Source: Bugula neritina (lineage: Eukaryota; Bryozoa; Gymnolaemata; Cheilostomatida; Bugulidae). Taken from it: a stretch of DNA of 64,000 nucleotides. Where the stretch lies: assembly GCA_964035545.1 (NCBI GenBank), contig OZ037767.1:32354042-32418041 (forward strand), written 5' to 3'. Below, piece after piece: positions 32,740 to 44,129 of this stretch. Position numbers and translations under genes: made by a program. Under the pieces are notes generated by a model. That model was not told where the DNA came from. It ran no database searches and saw nothing but the letters and a program-made list of their open reading frames with translations. How positions within the stretch are numbered: the first letter of the stretch is position 1; the number at the start of each line of letters is the position of its first letter.

Positions 32740-34330
32740 TTTTCAATCTTTGCGGGTAACAGGTTTCTGCATAGCCAACGAAATTAGTGATTTCCATCTG
32801 ATTCTATCACTCGCAATCTGCTATTTAATTTCCATGCTTTCGTATCAAATTTGATTGCGTCCATCCACTGATGTTCTGGTTTTCCTCTCTTTCTCTTGCC
32901 GTCGACACTTTGTGTCCTACTCTTTGTCTTTCCAGCACACATGTCCATACCATTAAATTTTTCTTTTTTTCATCAACACCGTCACTGGTTTTACTCTTGC
33001 CATGTGTAGTAAATATCTAGATATCAAGTTATCCCCCTTGGCCCATTCCCATAACTAGTGCTACAGACACAGTCTCAGTCACATTAATACTTATGATTTA
33101 CTCCTTTCTTTATTCTTACAACAATAACTCATTACAATACTTGGTTGATCCTTTTTCTTTATACTTGTAAACCGACAGATGTGTCGATATCGGCAGGTGG
33201 CTACAGGCAGACCGAATGTCGGTTGCCGACATGTCCAGTGTCGGTAACCGACATGACGAATGTCGGTACCCCTGCCGAATATCGGCTCCGCTGTCGGTGG
33301 AATGTTCTGGAAGGCCCAAATCCCTGTCCTTTGTTAGTATAAAAGGCACGCGTTTTTACCCAGCTCAGCACTTCAGCGCTGGAGTCTGAGCTGTATACAT
33401 CTTTGCTACAATAAAGATCACTATACACACACGAAGTCACACCACTCTTGTCTCTTCTATAGCAAGGAGTTATGTTCTCTGCCTGATTTCATTCTATCAC
33501 CCACAAAACTACTACACATGTCTCTGATCGCCTCATTCCTCTTGTGTTCTTCAAGACTGATGCCGTGGATGTATCGCAGCTTCCTCGTTTCCGTAGACGT
33601 AATACAGTGTTCTAGGTGATGTATGAGCAACCATATCTCATTGCCATACAGCATTGTAGGTCAAATACACACTTTTTACATACAGATCTTTAGTCTTGTT
33701 AGAACTTTCCTGCCACACAACACACCAGCTAATTATTTCCATTTGTCCCACGTCTTTCCTATTCTTTTCTCCACCTCTGCTTTGCATTCTCCATAGTTTC
33801 AAGATAAATAGGTGATTTTGTCTGTAGAAGCTCAGCATATTCCTTCATATCATATTTGCTTATTTTCAATTTAGCTGTGTTACTCGCTGGTACCAGATGT
33901 TCAGTGTTTTCTTCTACTCAGTTTTAGACCCCCTACCTCCAGACACCTTCTCCATATCTCCAATCTTTCCTCACTGGTGTTCAAATTGCTTTCACACAAA
34001 ACTAGGTTATTCGCAAACAGCATTGCCCATCGGGCCTCCTCTCCTATTTTTTCTGGGAGGATGTCAATGATAATAATAAACAAGAAGGGGCTTAAAGCTG
34101 AGCTTTGATGTAAACCTTATATACTTATATCCTTTGTCTCTCCTACTGTTGTGGACACCCTTGTCTTGCACTCCTTGTACATATCCTGAATAATACTAAC
34201 ATAAGCGTCTGGGACAAGTTTTTTCTTCAGGCAGTAACATACTCTCTAGGTACTGTGCTGTATACTTTCCCTAAGTCCAAAAATACTAGATGGGGCTCTT
34301 TAGCTACTAAATTCAATAAAATTGAACATT
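32740..34330 (-). mobile_element. Degraded LINE reverse-transcriptase remnant
   Basis: On the minus strand, frames broken by stops and shifts retain reverse-transcriptase features: LFANNLVLCES (a changed catalytic box) and WRRCLEVGGLKLS near 33901-34083; then MLYGNEIWLL, ETRKLRYIHGISLEEHKRNE near 33457-33654; and KRGKPEHQWMDAIKFDTKAW near 32810-32900. These are typical of the C-terminal half of invertebrate non-LTR elements. A block at about 33030-33470 interrupts it. Clade not assignable by eye. Confidence 0.78.
33050..33470 (+). mobile_element. Candidate solo LTR inserted in the LINE remnant
   Basis: The block contains TATAAAA at 33340-33346 and AATAAAG at 33411-33417 about 70 bp later, the promoter to poly(A) order of an LTR. 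It interrupts LINE sequence that resumes on both sides. Upstream of the TATA box it carries several inverted gtcgg/ccgac motifs. I could not fix TG...CA ends or a target duplication, so the identity is tentative. Confidence 0.4.
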
Positions 34331-35414
34331 TAATGTCCCGTGATTTGATGTGCTAGTTGAACTGGCCACTCTTCTAGAGTTGAATGTCTCATTTATTCTA
34401 CTCTCTTTAGTGTTCACTTCTGTAACTAGTCTAATACCTCAGCTCTTGTATGTATAATACATGTATATATGTATTAGATACTTTAAATTTATTAAACAAG
34501 GTTCCTAGGATTTGTATATTAAAAACTGCAGATGTTTTGAGAAATTGTAATTTTAATGTCTATAGATTTGTGGTTACACATTTTTGGAGTGTTTCATGAC
34601 ATAAACAGTCAGTTTGCAGTTTCAACTGATCACACACACACCTCTAAATCTACTGTTATGTTATGGAGAATTTAACAAATGGGTCATTCCACGCCAACTC
34701 AACAAATGGCCCACAACTTTTCGTCTCAGATTGGCATTATACGATATTTCTATAATTTATTTTCATGTAGCAATTGTTATTTCTGTGAGTGAATTTCTTT
34801 AACCAGTACTGACCAAATTAAGGTGAGGTTAGGGCTATTCTGCTATATTTAGACACATCTGTTTCAAAAGCTTTGGCATATATTTAAAGACACACCAGTA
34901 TCTGATTGTGATGATATTTTTATATACTAATTGTCTTTTGACAAATTAGGGAGCTTGACTAATTACCTTGTTGTGTCCTGTAGCATTGGGAACTTTGGCT
35001 TTGGTTTGAAATAGTTGCACTGTGTTTTAGAATAAATGAGGAAGTAACAGAAATTCTATGACTTGACAAAGAAATAGGCAAGGTGTAACTTCTACTGGTG
35101 CCAAACTTCCAAAAGTGGTGAGCAAAAAACATTCAATTACAATGTTTTGTTGATAGACTAACAATGGGTTTATCCTGCTCTTCCCAGGATGATTTGTCCA
35201 AATTTTTTGTATAATTTCATTTTTTATCAGATTGCAAACACCAGAATCTTATCCGGAACTGTAAGGTAGAAGTACAAGTGATTTGTTGCTGCCCTAATCA
35301 GAGCTCATATGAGTCATCACGCAGGTATTACCTGTTACCAGTTGCTGTCGAGGCAGCGTGATGTAGTATTCTTCTCCAAAGTTTTATAAACACCTTCATA
35401 TTTATTTGTCTCAG
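34331..35414. other. Intergenic AT-rich DNA upstream of the zinc-finger exons
   Basis: No coding or repeat structure recognised; 5' exons of the zinc-finger gene may lie here unseen. Confidence 0.4.
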
Positions 35415-35545
35415 GTTGAAAGTTTGCTGTGCAGAGTAGAGTTAGCCAGCAAACCAAAGAGGATAGCAATAGCTCGATAGAGGAGGCTAAAGAAGACACC
35501 CTTAAACTGTTGTGTCAGGCTTGTGGTTTCCAGGCTACGACTAAG

Positions 35546-35892
35546 CCTAGGGCCACACAGTGCGTATTTTCGCATGCGAAAATTGAAATCACAAGTAGCA
35601 AAGGTGTCCACTGTAGCGTCAGTGATGTGTGATAAATAAAGCTTTCATTTTTAAATCGCACTCGCTTTCAATAGAACGCAATTTGCTGGAATGTAGCACT
35701 AAATTAAAGAAATTGGGCTCGCTGAATAGCTACCAGCCAATTAGGTGACGATGACAGAGACAATTCGCACTTGTCGCTCAGCATTTTCAACGCAAGTGCG
35801 AACGTTTTCTCAACGCACACAGTGGACACCTTTGCTACTTGTGATTTAAATTTTCGCATGCGAAAATACGCACCGTGTGGCCCTAGGCTTAG
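35546..35892. mobile_element. MITE inserted in a zinc-finger coding exon
   Basis: Terminal inverted repeats of 74 bp (35541-35614 and 35819-35892, about two mismatches) start with ctaagcctaggg, and each arm contains the palindrome ttttcgcatgcgaaaa. No transposase. The flanks CTAAG and CTTAG may be a target duplication with one change (PIF/Harbinger-like TWA would fit). Joining ACG ACT AAG to GCA TCT restores the spacing of a C2H2 finger, which places the insertion inside the finger loop. Confidence 0.9.
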
Positions 35893-36399
35893 GCATCTCT
35901 CCGGAACCATGTGTTGACTCACAAAAATATTTTGAACAGGTATATGAAAGTTGTATGCGAGAGCTTTCGATGTCTTGAGTTTTGGTCGGTCTTGTAGTTA
36001 TATTCGAGTTTACGAAAGAAGATTTTAGTAAGTTAGCTGCTTGGTGACTTTCTCTAAGAATAAGTAAGAATATTTCGGTCATGAATCATTCATTTTATAT
36101 CTCAACTTTCTTACTTCTTTACCTGTAGAAGACGTGGCAATCAAATGGTGTTTTGTGTGTTGCTCATTTACACTACTCTACCAACCCTGTGTATATTGTA
36201 TTCTATCAACTCAGTACCCTGTGCCATGTGTTGTTATACTGTAGGTTTCAGTGTACACAGTGTAGTTTCAGCTGTCCTTACCCTAGTCGTCTTGAAACAC
36301 ACATGAGAGCACACACTGGATACAAGCCGTTTATCTGCAGTATGTGCGGGCGGTACTCTGTAGTATTTACTGTATATTCTCTGGTAGTTACTCTATAAT

Positions 36400-36505
36400 T
36401 TGTAGTAAAACTCACGCCGCAAATTTAGAGTCATATATAGCCTTTGTCGGGGATTGAACCCACGACTTTGTGTTCCCTCTAACCCCTAGACCACGGCTGC
36501 TCCCT
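36400..36505 (-). mobile_element. tRNA-derived SINE fragment
   Basis: On the minus strand, an A-box-like tggtctaggggttaga and a B-box ggttcaatccc lie in an arrangement like a tRNA, starting ggagcagccgtggtctagg. The acceptor stem does not pair and there is no proper anticodon arm, so it is not a functional tRNA. It sits between zinc-finger exons 2 and 3. Confidence 0.65.
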
Positions 36506-38324
36506 TATATATATTCTGTAGTAGTTATTGTATATTCTGTTAACAGGGAAATGCTTCATAATTGGCAGTGGTCTGAGGAAACATGAACGCTGTCACACTG
36601 CACCTGTAAAAAGGAAGTACTCGTGTGAAATCTGCAACAAATCTTACACAACTCTCCAGCACCTGGAGGTGCACATGAGGCGGTATACAGGTGAGTTACC
36701 TCAAGGCGTTATGTCAGAATGACTTTATCTGGTAACACTGGTTATTGAGTGTCTGTTTTCCTATTCACAGAATGTTTTATCCTGGCTATGACTCATCTCA
36801 TTTTATTACTGAATATTAGCATTTAAAAAGAAGATATTAATAAGCTTTTTGGATCAAATTCTATTATAGAATATAATTTTTAGGTGTCATAAACATGTTT
36901 ATTCTCTTGTATAGAATTGTATTCAGTGTGGCTAAGCCCCAACTTCTATAGAACCTAAGCTACAATTTTGCTCCAGTTTCTTATATATAGCCTGTGGTCA
37001 CATACTCCTCAGTGGGTACCCCCCTCTCTCACCCCCAGATTGTAACACTATCTCAGTCTACTGGAGTATTATAATAGCCTTGTTATACAGGCTTTCAGAG
37101 AAAAAGCTATGCAAAGCTTTCAGATGAAAAGCTATGTAATGCTTTCAGATGAAAAGATAATGCTTTGTGTACATACTGCTGTTCACTCTCTCTTTGCGAC
37201 TCAACCTAGTAAGATGTGTTGTGCTCAGTAAAGTTTATTCACATGATACTGCATCTACCTGACAGGTGAGAGGCCGTTCAGGTGCTCTCAGTGTCCATTC
37301 GCTGCTGCATCCAAATCAGTGCTGCTGAATCATCAGACGGTACATACAGGAGAGAAGAACTACAACTGTCATCTCTGCTCCTTCACGTGTGCTAGCAGTG
37401 GTGAGACAATACTACACCTACTTATAAAATTTTTTTCTTGAACTAGACTATAGGCCATTTCACCACTAGTTTTTATTACTAATTCAATTGCAAAGGTAGA
37501 ATGACTCAGCTTGACTCAGCTATATAGCTGGGTACTAAGCCAGTGCATTAGAGAATAGCCTTTATTTTAAGCAAGCAGATGACAAATGCAATTAGTAATC
37601 TACTATTAGTATTCTACTAGGCATAGACCCACAATGCAGCTATTTTGTATTACGTTATAGCATTCTATATTCAAATTTTGTTCTTTTGATAGTTTACACT
37701 GTTGTAGCTTCACTGAATAATGATATTTCTTGTATTTATGTTTTGTATTACTGTCAGTTGGTCATGTATTATATAGTTGACATTGTTTAATAGGTTTCAC
37801 AGTTGGTAAAGGTTGAGGTTAGAAATAAAGGATAAATCCAGCCTCCCAGGCCTAATTGTTTATTCAGTGGCAAATTAGCATCAGACTCTACTTATGGTCA
37901 TAAGTCTTGACAATGAAAATTTTATACTACTGTTGCAGGCACGCCCACCAACGGTGTTGGTGGAAACAACTCTCGAGACTGTCATGGTTGCCGCTACAGT
38001 CACTGGAAAGGCTGAACTGCGAGCTTTAAGAGAACTTAAACAGAACAGTTTAACTTCTTCCACATCAAAGAGCCGAGGTTGAAAGGCTAGAAGGTAACAT
38101 TATGCTGCAGTTACTGTAAATGATTGCTAATTTATACGCATGTGACTGTCTCTATACCATTATCAATTTGACTTTCAGAAAGTGCAGATAACCTTCTGTA
38201 TTATATATGCTGAGGCTTCAGACAGTTAAATTTATCATTCGTTAAAAGGCATGGCAACTAACTCTAGGAAGTGTATAGCCTTAGTAACGCTGGTTTGGAA
38301 TATACTTGTCACAATCTAATCTGT

Positions 38325-38590
38325 TTGTAGAACAATGCTCCCCAGTTCCTATTCCTCAAGATTCCTTGCCTGCTGCTCACAGGTGTGTGTCATCACTTCC
38401 TGTGTCAACTCAGCAGATGCATTTCAAATGTCAGCTCGAGCTGCAAGGTGCTACAGCAGGTGCCTTGCTCCATGACTCCCTGTCTGACATAACATTCACA
38501 GGTGCTATGCCTAAAGAGAAACAATGCCAATATTTCGCACGTCTTCGCTTGCACTACTGTGTATCATCATCCTTTGTATACAATATTTAG
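38325..38590 (+). other. Possible 3' exon of the zinc-finger gene
   Basis: An open stretch follows a good acceptor (tctgtttgtag, ending 38330) and ends at a stop at 38588-38590. It encodes a Cys- and Ser-rich sequence including HRCVSSLPVSTQQMHFKCQL. No family match. Confidence 0.25.
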
Positions 38591-38894
38591 CTGTTAGTGA
38601 CATGACGACAAATTGTTTGTAGCTGAAGATTTTTCTAGCAACACCAGGTTTTTTGAAATGACGACTATATAATTATTTGCAATTTTTGAATGTATATAGG
38701 TTTACAGATATTGTTACTACTTTCATTGCATCATAATGATTTTGTTTTGATTCCAGTTCATTATCACAGAATTTATTTGATATTTTTAAATTTATTTTAT
38801 GTGACTTGTTTACAAATGCAGTAATAAATTCTAAGGTGATGTGATGGTGATTTTGTAGGTCTTCTTGTCTGCAAAGAAAAATCAAAATGTTTTA

Positions 38895-41090
38895 GTCTCA
38901 GTCGGTCTCAGTCAGTCTCAGTTTTAGTCAGTCTCAGTCTCAGTCGGTCTCAGTCTCAGTCGGTCTCAGTCTCAGTCGGTCTCAGTCAGTCTCAGTTTTA
39001 GTCAGTCTCAGTTTTAGTCAGTCTCAGTCTTAGTCAGTCTCAGTCAGTCTCAGTCAGTCTCAGTCAGTCTCAGTCTCAGTCAGTCTCAGTTTTAGTCAGT
39101 CTCAGTCTTAGTCAGTCTCAGTCTCAGTCAGTCTCAGTCTTAGTCTTAGTCAGTCTCAGTCTCAGTCTCAGTCTCAGTCAGTCTCAGTCTTAGTCAGTCT
39201 CAGTCTCAGTCAGTCTCAGTCTTAGTCTCAGTCAGTCTCAGTCAGTCTCAGTCGGTCTCAGTCTCAGTCTTAGTCAGTCTCGGTCTCAGTCAGTCTCAGT
39301 CGGTCTCAGTCAGTCTCAGTCGGTCTCAGTCTCAGTCGGTCTCAGTCTCAGTCGGTCTCAGTCAGTCTCAGTTTTAGTCAGTCTCAGTCTCAGTCGGTCT
39401 CAGTCTCAGTCAGTCTCAGTCTCAGTCTCAGTCAGTCTCAGTCTCAGTCAGTCTCAGTCTTAGTCAGTCTCAGTCAGTCTCAGTCTTAGTCTCAGTCAGT
39501 CTCAGTCTCAGTCTTAGTCTCAGTCAGTCTCAGTCTCAGTCTTAGTCAGTCTCGGTCTCAGTCAGTCTCAGTCGGTCTCAGTCTCAGTCGGTCTCAGTCT
39601 CAGTCGGTCTCAGTCTCAGTCGGTCTCAGTCTCAGTCAGTCTCAGTCGGTCTCAGTCTCAGTCGGTCTCAGTCTCAGTCAGTCTCAGTCGGTCTCAGTCT
39701 CAGTCGGTCTCAGTCAGTCTCAGTTTTAGTCAGTCTCAGTCTCAGTCGGTCTCAGTCTCAGTCGGTCTCAGTCAGTCTCAGTTTTAGTCAGTCTCAGTTT
39801 TAGTCAGTCTCAGTCTTAGTCAGTCTCAGTTTTAGTCAGTCTCAGTCTTAGTCAGTCTCAGTCTCAGTCAGTCTCAGTCAGTCTCAGTTTTAGTCAGTCT
39901 CAGTCTTAGTCAGTCTCAGTCAGTCTCAGTCTTAGTCAGTCTCAGTCAGTCTCAGTCTCAGTCAGTCTCAGTCTCAGTCAGTCTCAGTCTCAGTCAGTCT
40001 CAGTCTCAGTCAGTCTCAGTCTCAGTCAGTCTCAGTCTTAGTCTCAGTCAGTCTCAGTCTCAGTCAGTCTCAGTCAGTCTCAGTCTCAGTCAGTCTCAGT
40101 CAGTCTCAGTCTCAGTCAGTCTCAGTCTCAGTCGGTCTCAGTCTCAGTCGGTCTCAGTCAGTCTCAGTTTTAGTCAGTCTCAGTTTTAGTCAGTCTCAGT
40201 CTTAGTCAGTCTCAGTTTTAGTCAGTCTCAGTCTTAGTCAGTCTCAGTCTCAGTCAGTCTCAGTCAGTCTCAGTCAGTCTCAGTTTTAGTCAGTCTCAGT
40301 CTTAGTCAGTCTCAGTCTCAGTCAGTCTCAGTCTTAGTCAGTCTCAGTCTCAGTCTCAGTCAGTCTCAGTCTTAGTCAGTCTCAGTCTCAGTCAGTCTCA
40401 GTCTCAGTCAGTCTCAGTCTTAGTCTCAGTCTCAGTCTTAGTCTCAGTCAGTCTCAGTCTTAGTCTCAGTCTCAGTCTTAGTCTCAGTCAGTCTCAGTCT
40501 CAGTCAGTCTCAGTCAGTCTCAGTCTTAGTCAGTCTCAGTCTTAGTCAGTCTCAGTCTTAGTCAGTCTCAGTCAGTCTTAGTCAGTCTCAGTCAGTCTCA
40601 GTCTCAGTCAGTCTCAGTCTCAGTCTTAGTCTCAGTCAGTCTCAGTCTCAGTCAGTCTCAGTCTTAGTCTCAGTCTCAGTCAGTCTTAGTCTCAGTCAGT
40701 CTCAGTCTCAGTCAGTCTCAGTCAGTCTCAGTCTCAGTCAGTCTCAGTCTCAGTCAGTCTCAGTCAGTCTCAGTCTCAGTCAGTCTCAGTCTCAGTCAGT
40801 CTCAGTCAGTCTCAGTCTCAGTCAGTCTCAGTCAGTCTCAGTCTCAGTCAGTCTCAGTCAGTCTCAGTCTCAGTCAGTCTCAGTCTCAGTCTTAGTCTCA
40901 GTCTTAGTCTCAGTCTTAGTCTCAGTCTTAGTCTCAGTCAGTCTCAGTCTTAGTCTCAGTCAGTCTCAGTCTTAGTCTCAGTCAGTCTCAGTCTTAGTCT
41001 CAGTCAGTCTCAGTCTTAGTCTCAGTCAGTCTCAGTCTTAGTCTCAGTCAGTCTTAGTCAGTCTTAGTCTCAGTCAGTCTTAGTCTTAGT
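38895..41090. repeat. CTCAGT-type satellite array, 2.2 kb
   Basis: Mixture of agtctc, agtcagtctc, agtcggtctc and agttttagtc units. Variants are regionally clustered: cggt at 38900-39800 and near 40130, ttagt mainly from 40350 on. Confidence 0.95.
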
Positions 41091-41189
41091 CTTCATACAT
41101 ATATATATAAAAAGAAAAAACTGTCTTGACATGCAAAGTGAACAGAGAAGTGCATTAAGAAAGGGGAAAAGAATGGTAAACACTGCACT

Positions 41190-42154
41190 AACCTCTCCTG
41201 TTGAGTTTGCTTTATTGAATGTAATCTTTGTGTAACGCAGAGGTCGATGTGGGAACCTGGGCCCAGGTCATTAGATATTCCCACAGCAACTTCTTCACGG
41301 GCCCAAACTACAAAGGTTTCAAGACTTTAGAGAGGAAAGCAAAAAGGACAACGGAAAGAGAAAAGGTAACTGCTATAAGAGGAAAGCAAACAAGACAACA
41401 AGAAATATAACAAAGAGAAGTGAACAGCAAAACAAAGTTACTAGAATGATTTCTACATGCTACATATCACATATCAAGTACCTACTTGTCCGGTTTCTAT
41501 CCATTCTCGAAGACGGCCACAGCAATTAGGGTGGTGCAACGTAGGACGTCAGAGGATCCACGAGAGAGTTTGGGGCCTGTAGGGTCCACTCAAAGAAGTA
41601 GAGACTAAAGACAGCATGCCAGCTTATCAACAGTAGATGTTTGGTGCCATATAATGTATCTTGGAGCAGTTCTTGTTAGCTACCACAGTATCTTCTGTAG
41701 CTCTGGTACCCATGCCCAGGATAACTCCAGCCTAGAACACAGTTAAGAAATATAAGTTGTGTGAACTCAATACTTCGCAACTAACATTTCCTATTTTTAA
41801 TATGGCCATAACAATTGTTAAACATTAATAACAATAACACCTAATTCACAAACAACTTTGCCTCAAACCGAATTTATTAACTATTTTTCGGCAAATAAAT
41901 TATGTGCATCAACAAATGAAAAATGAAACTTACCTTATATATTATCCCACATACAGTTGTGCCAGTACTGTAACCTTTTGGTGCTGCAAAACCTTTAGAT
42001 AAAAGGTGAGCATTTCTAAAACAACCAGCTCTCAAAATATTTCCTGTTGCTTGAAGAGAGATGTGCGTTTCCATAGACTGAATGAAGAGAGAGCTGAAAG
42101 TGCTGGGTTTATATTGGTCTAGAAAATAGCTTTTTTCTGGTATAGCCAAAACAG
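41190..42154 (-). pseudogene. Proteasome subunit beta type-2 (PSMB7/PSMB10-like) pseudogene
   Basis: The family supplies the trypsin-like active site of the 20S proteasome. On the minus strand exon 42154-41934 ends GYSTGTTVCGIIYK (the TGTT site gives the catalytic Thr) with donor gtaagt. Exon from 41731 encodes [20 protein letters not shown] then [14 protein letters not shown], followed at once by TGA TAA. A further piece at about 41540-41500 reads AVAVFEN, a stop, then KPDK. A last piece near 41310-41220 reads EVAVGISNDLGPGSHIDLCV. The central part of the protein is missing, there are at least three in-frame stops, and the catalytic Asp of ADTRATE is Gly. Introns are retained, so it arose by DNA duplication, not retroposition. 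Confidence 0.88.
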
Positions 42155-42174
42155 CTGTACACAAGCAAATAACA

Positions 42175-42325
42175 CAACAGAGAAAAACATAATGTAGCTA
42201 ACATAGCCTAATGTAGCTAACATAGCCTAATGTAGCTAACATAGCCTAATGTAGCTAACATAGCCTAATGTAGCTAACATAGCCTAATGTAGCTAACATA
42301 GCCTAATATAGCTAACATAGCTATG
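42175..42325. repeat. 20-bp tandem repeat
   Basis: About seven copies of taatgtagctaacatagcc. Confidence 0.92.
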
Positions 42326-42654
42326 TTAAAAAAAATTAAAGCTGTAATGATTCAACAAAAGCTTTCCATGCTCATGTAATTTCCAAACAATTTTCATGCC
42401 TTACAGTGTACCTGGAAAAGCACTATGCCCAAATGTCAACAGCCAATGAGTTAGGCAGAATAGTTAATGTGGACAACATATTTTCTCCCTTATAGTGCAG
42501 TAGAAATATGTAACACAGGAGTTACCAAACTTTCCCTAATATTCCTCCCTTTCATGAATATCAACTATTAATTTCCCCCTTTTGACAAACTGTGAAAATT
42601 TTTTATAGCTGGCATCATGATAATATAGGATACAACAATATACATTATATGAAA

Positions 42655-43690
42655 AGTGAAGCAGTATTTACAGCTCTAAATCCTGCATGGCACACTAACA
42701 ACTATCAAGACAAACATCCACAATAAAAGTGACTTTAAAAACAACAAAATTTAGTTGAAGCATCAAAAACCAGTTTTAGAGACTATAGAGAATAAGAACA
42801 TTGTATATAATGCATAGTACCAGAGGCATATAGTTTAAGTGTGAGACTTGGGCAGAATTAAGCTGCTACTGGTGAAACCCATTCGCTAGTAATTTAAAAT
42901 TGAAATATTCAGCTGATTGGGGTAAAATAATATAATTAGGGTATATAAGTAGACATCAACCACCAAGGGTATGCATAATCAGGTTAAGTTAAGGCACATA
43001 AAACATCCAGGCCATACCAACTTATAGAGAAGCAAAATAATACATCAGTTCAACTTTAGTCAAATTTTATTTGTAATTCTTGAAAATATAACTCGATGAA
43101 AAGTTTGAAACTGTTTACATGTAAAATTGTGATTAATTAAAAGTTTTCGAATAATTCTATTGTAAGTAGTTTAATCAAGGATTCATGTTATACTTAATAG
43201 AAATTGTTGGGACTTTACATAAGTTGGGAAAGCTTTTCCCTAATGCATTATAGCTTTTCATGTATTATTACAGCTATGCAAGCTCTATTACAATTTTCCC
43301 ACACTCATTATGGCTACTACACAATAGCTGACCTTTTTGACTGGTATAACAACCCAGTATTTTCAATTATCTTTACGTTTGCAACTTATGATGTAAAGGC
43401 TTTTACATTGCTACTTTCTTTTAGACTGCTACAATAAATATCTCTATATATTAAAATTACAGGAATTACCTCCATATAGCTCATCCAGCTGACCCATGTG
43501 AAGAATAATCTAGAATGACTTTGTCCAACTTTATACCCAATTGGTTGGTTGTCTAGTAGATGACCATGTGACCATCACAGCAGTTACTGCAAGAAGAAAG
43601 CAGTCTATAATTATGTGGTGTTGCATATCATGAAAAACAATGAAATAAAATACTAAATATAACTTATTTTATAAAACATTATTGAAGAAA
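42655..43690. repeat. Dispersed duplicated block a
   Basis: Matches 49640-50395 in the same orientation, sharing agctctaaa.cctgcatgg near its start and accaattggttggttgtcta near its end (here cccaattgg). It has about 260 extra bases (43200-43465) absent from the other copy. No coding signal. Confidence 0.8.
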
Positions 43691-44129
43691 GCAACAAAAG
43701 TAAAAATGGAGAACAACAGGGAGGGGGGGGGGGGAATTCACATTTTTTATTGATGTATAGATGTACAGAAGAGTGTCACACATGATTAATTTAAAAAAAT
43801 GATTTGTTGAAAGAGCCATAACCAAAAATCAAAAATGAAAGCCTGACTTCGTTTTCTTACCACAAGCAAGCACAGCACTATGTAAACTTATATTTTTTAA
43901 TAAGAGGTTTTCACACATTTAGCAATAAATTGCCTGAACAACAAATATGATTGAAGAGTGCTCTTTTACATGGAATGAGGTTTGGTAGTATTTACAAGCT
44001 CCAAAATCAAATGAATTACTTATTGATGGTTTTCAATGAATACAATGATTGTATTAACATAAAAGTAAAATCCTAAAATAAAATCCCAATCATGTGCTGA
44101 TTTTTCATCTCTTCAGTCAAGTTTTGTAT

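Larger units (their letters stand above)
35415..38080 (+). pseudogene. C2H2 zinc-finger gene, disrupted
   Basis: Likely DNA-binding protein with tandem C2H2 fingers. Exons seen: 35415-35940 (split by a MITE at about 35546-35892), 36245 to about 36357, 36550-36691, 37272-37401, and possibly 37940-38080. Fingers: CQACGFQATTK interrupted then ASLRNHVLTH; CTQCSFSCPYPSRLETHMRA; ICSMC with GKCFIIGSGLRKHERCH; CEICNKSYTTLQHLEVHMRR; CSQCPFAAASKSVLLNHQTV; CHLCSFTCASS. TG-type linkers (HTGYKPF, TGERPF, TGEKNY) are present. The MITE adds stops inside the first finger, and exons 2 and 3 do not join in phase through a standard donor, so this copy looks broken. The 3' end is unresolved. Confidence 0.75.

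Noticed and set aside
33145-33440. Overlapping short frames on both strands
   Set aside because: They arise from the palindromic gtcgg/ccgac motifs of the LTR-like block.
36425-36500. Functional tRNA gene on the minus strand
   Set aside because: A and B boxes are present but acceptor and anticodon arms do not pair; called SINE-derived instead.
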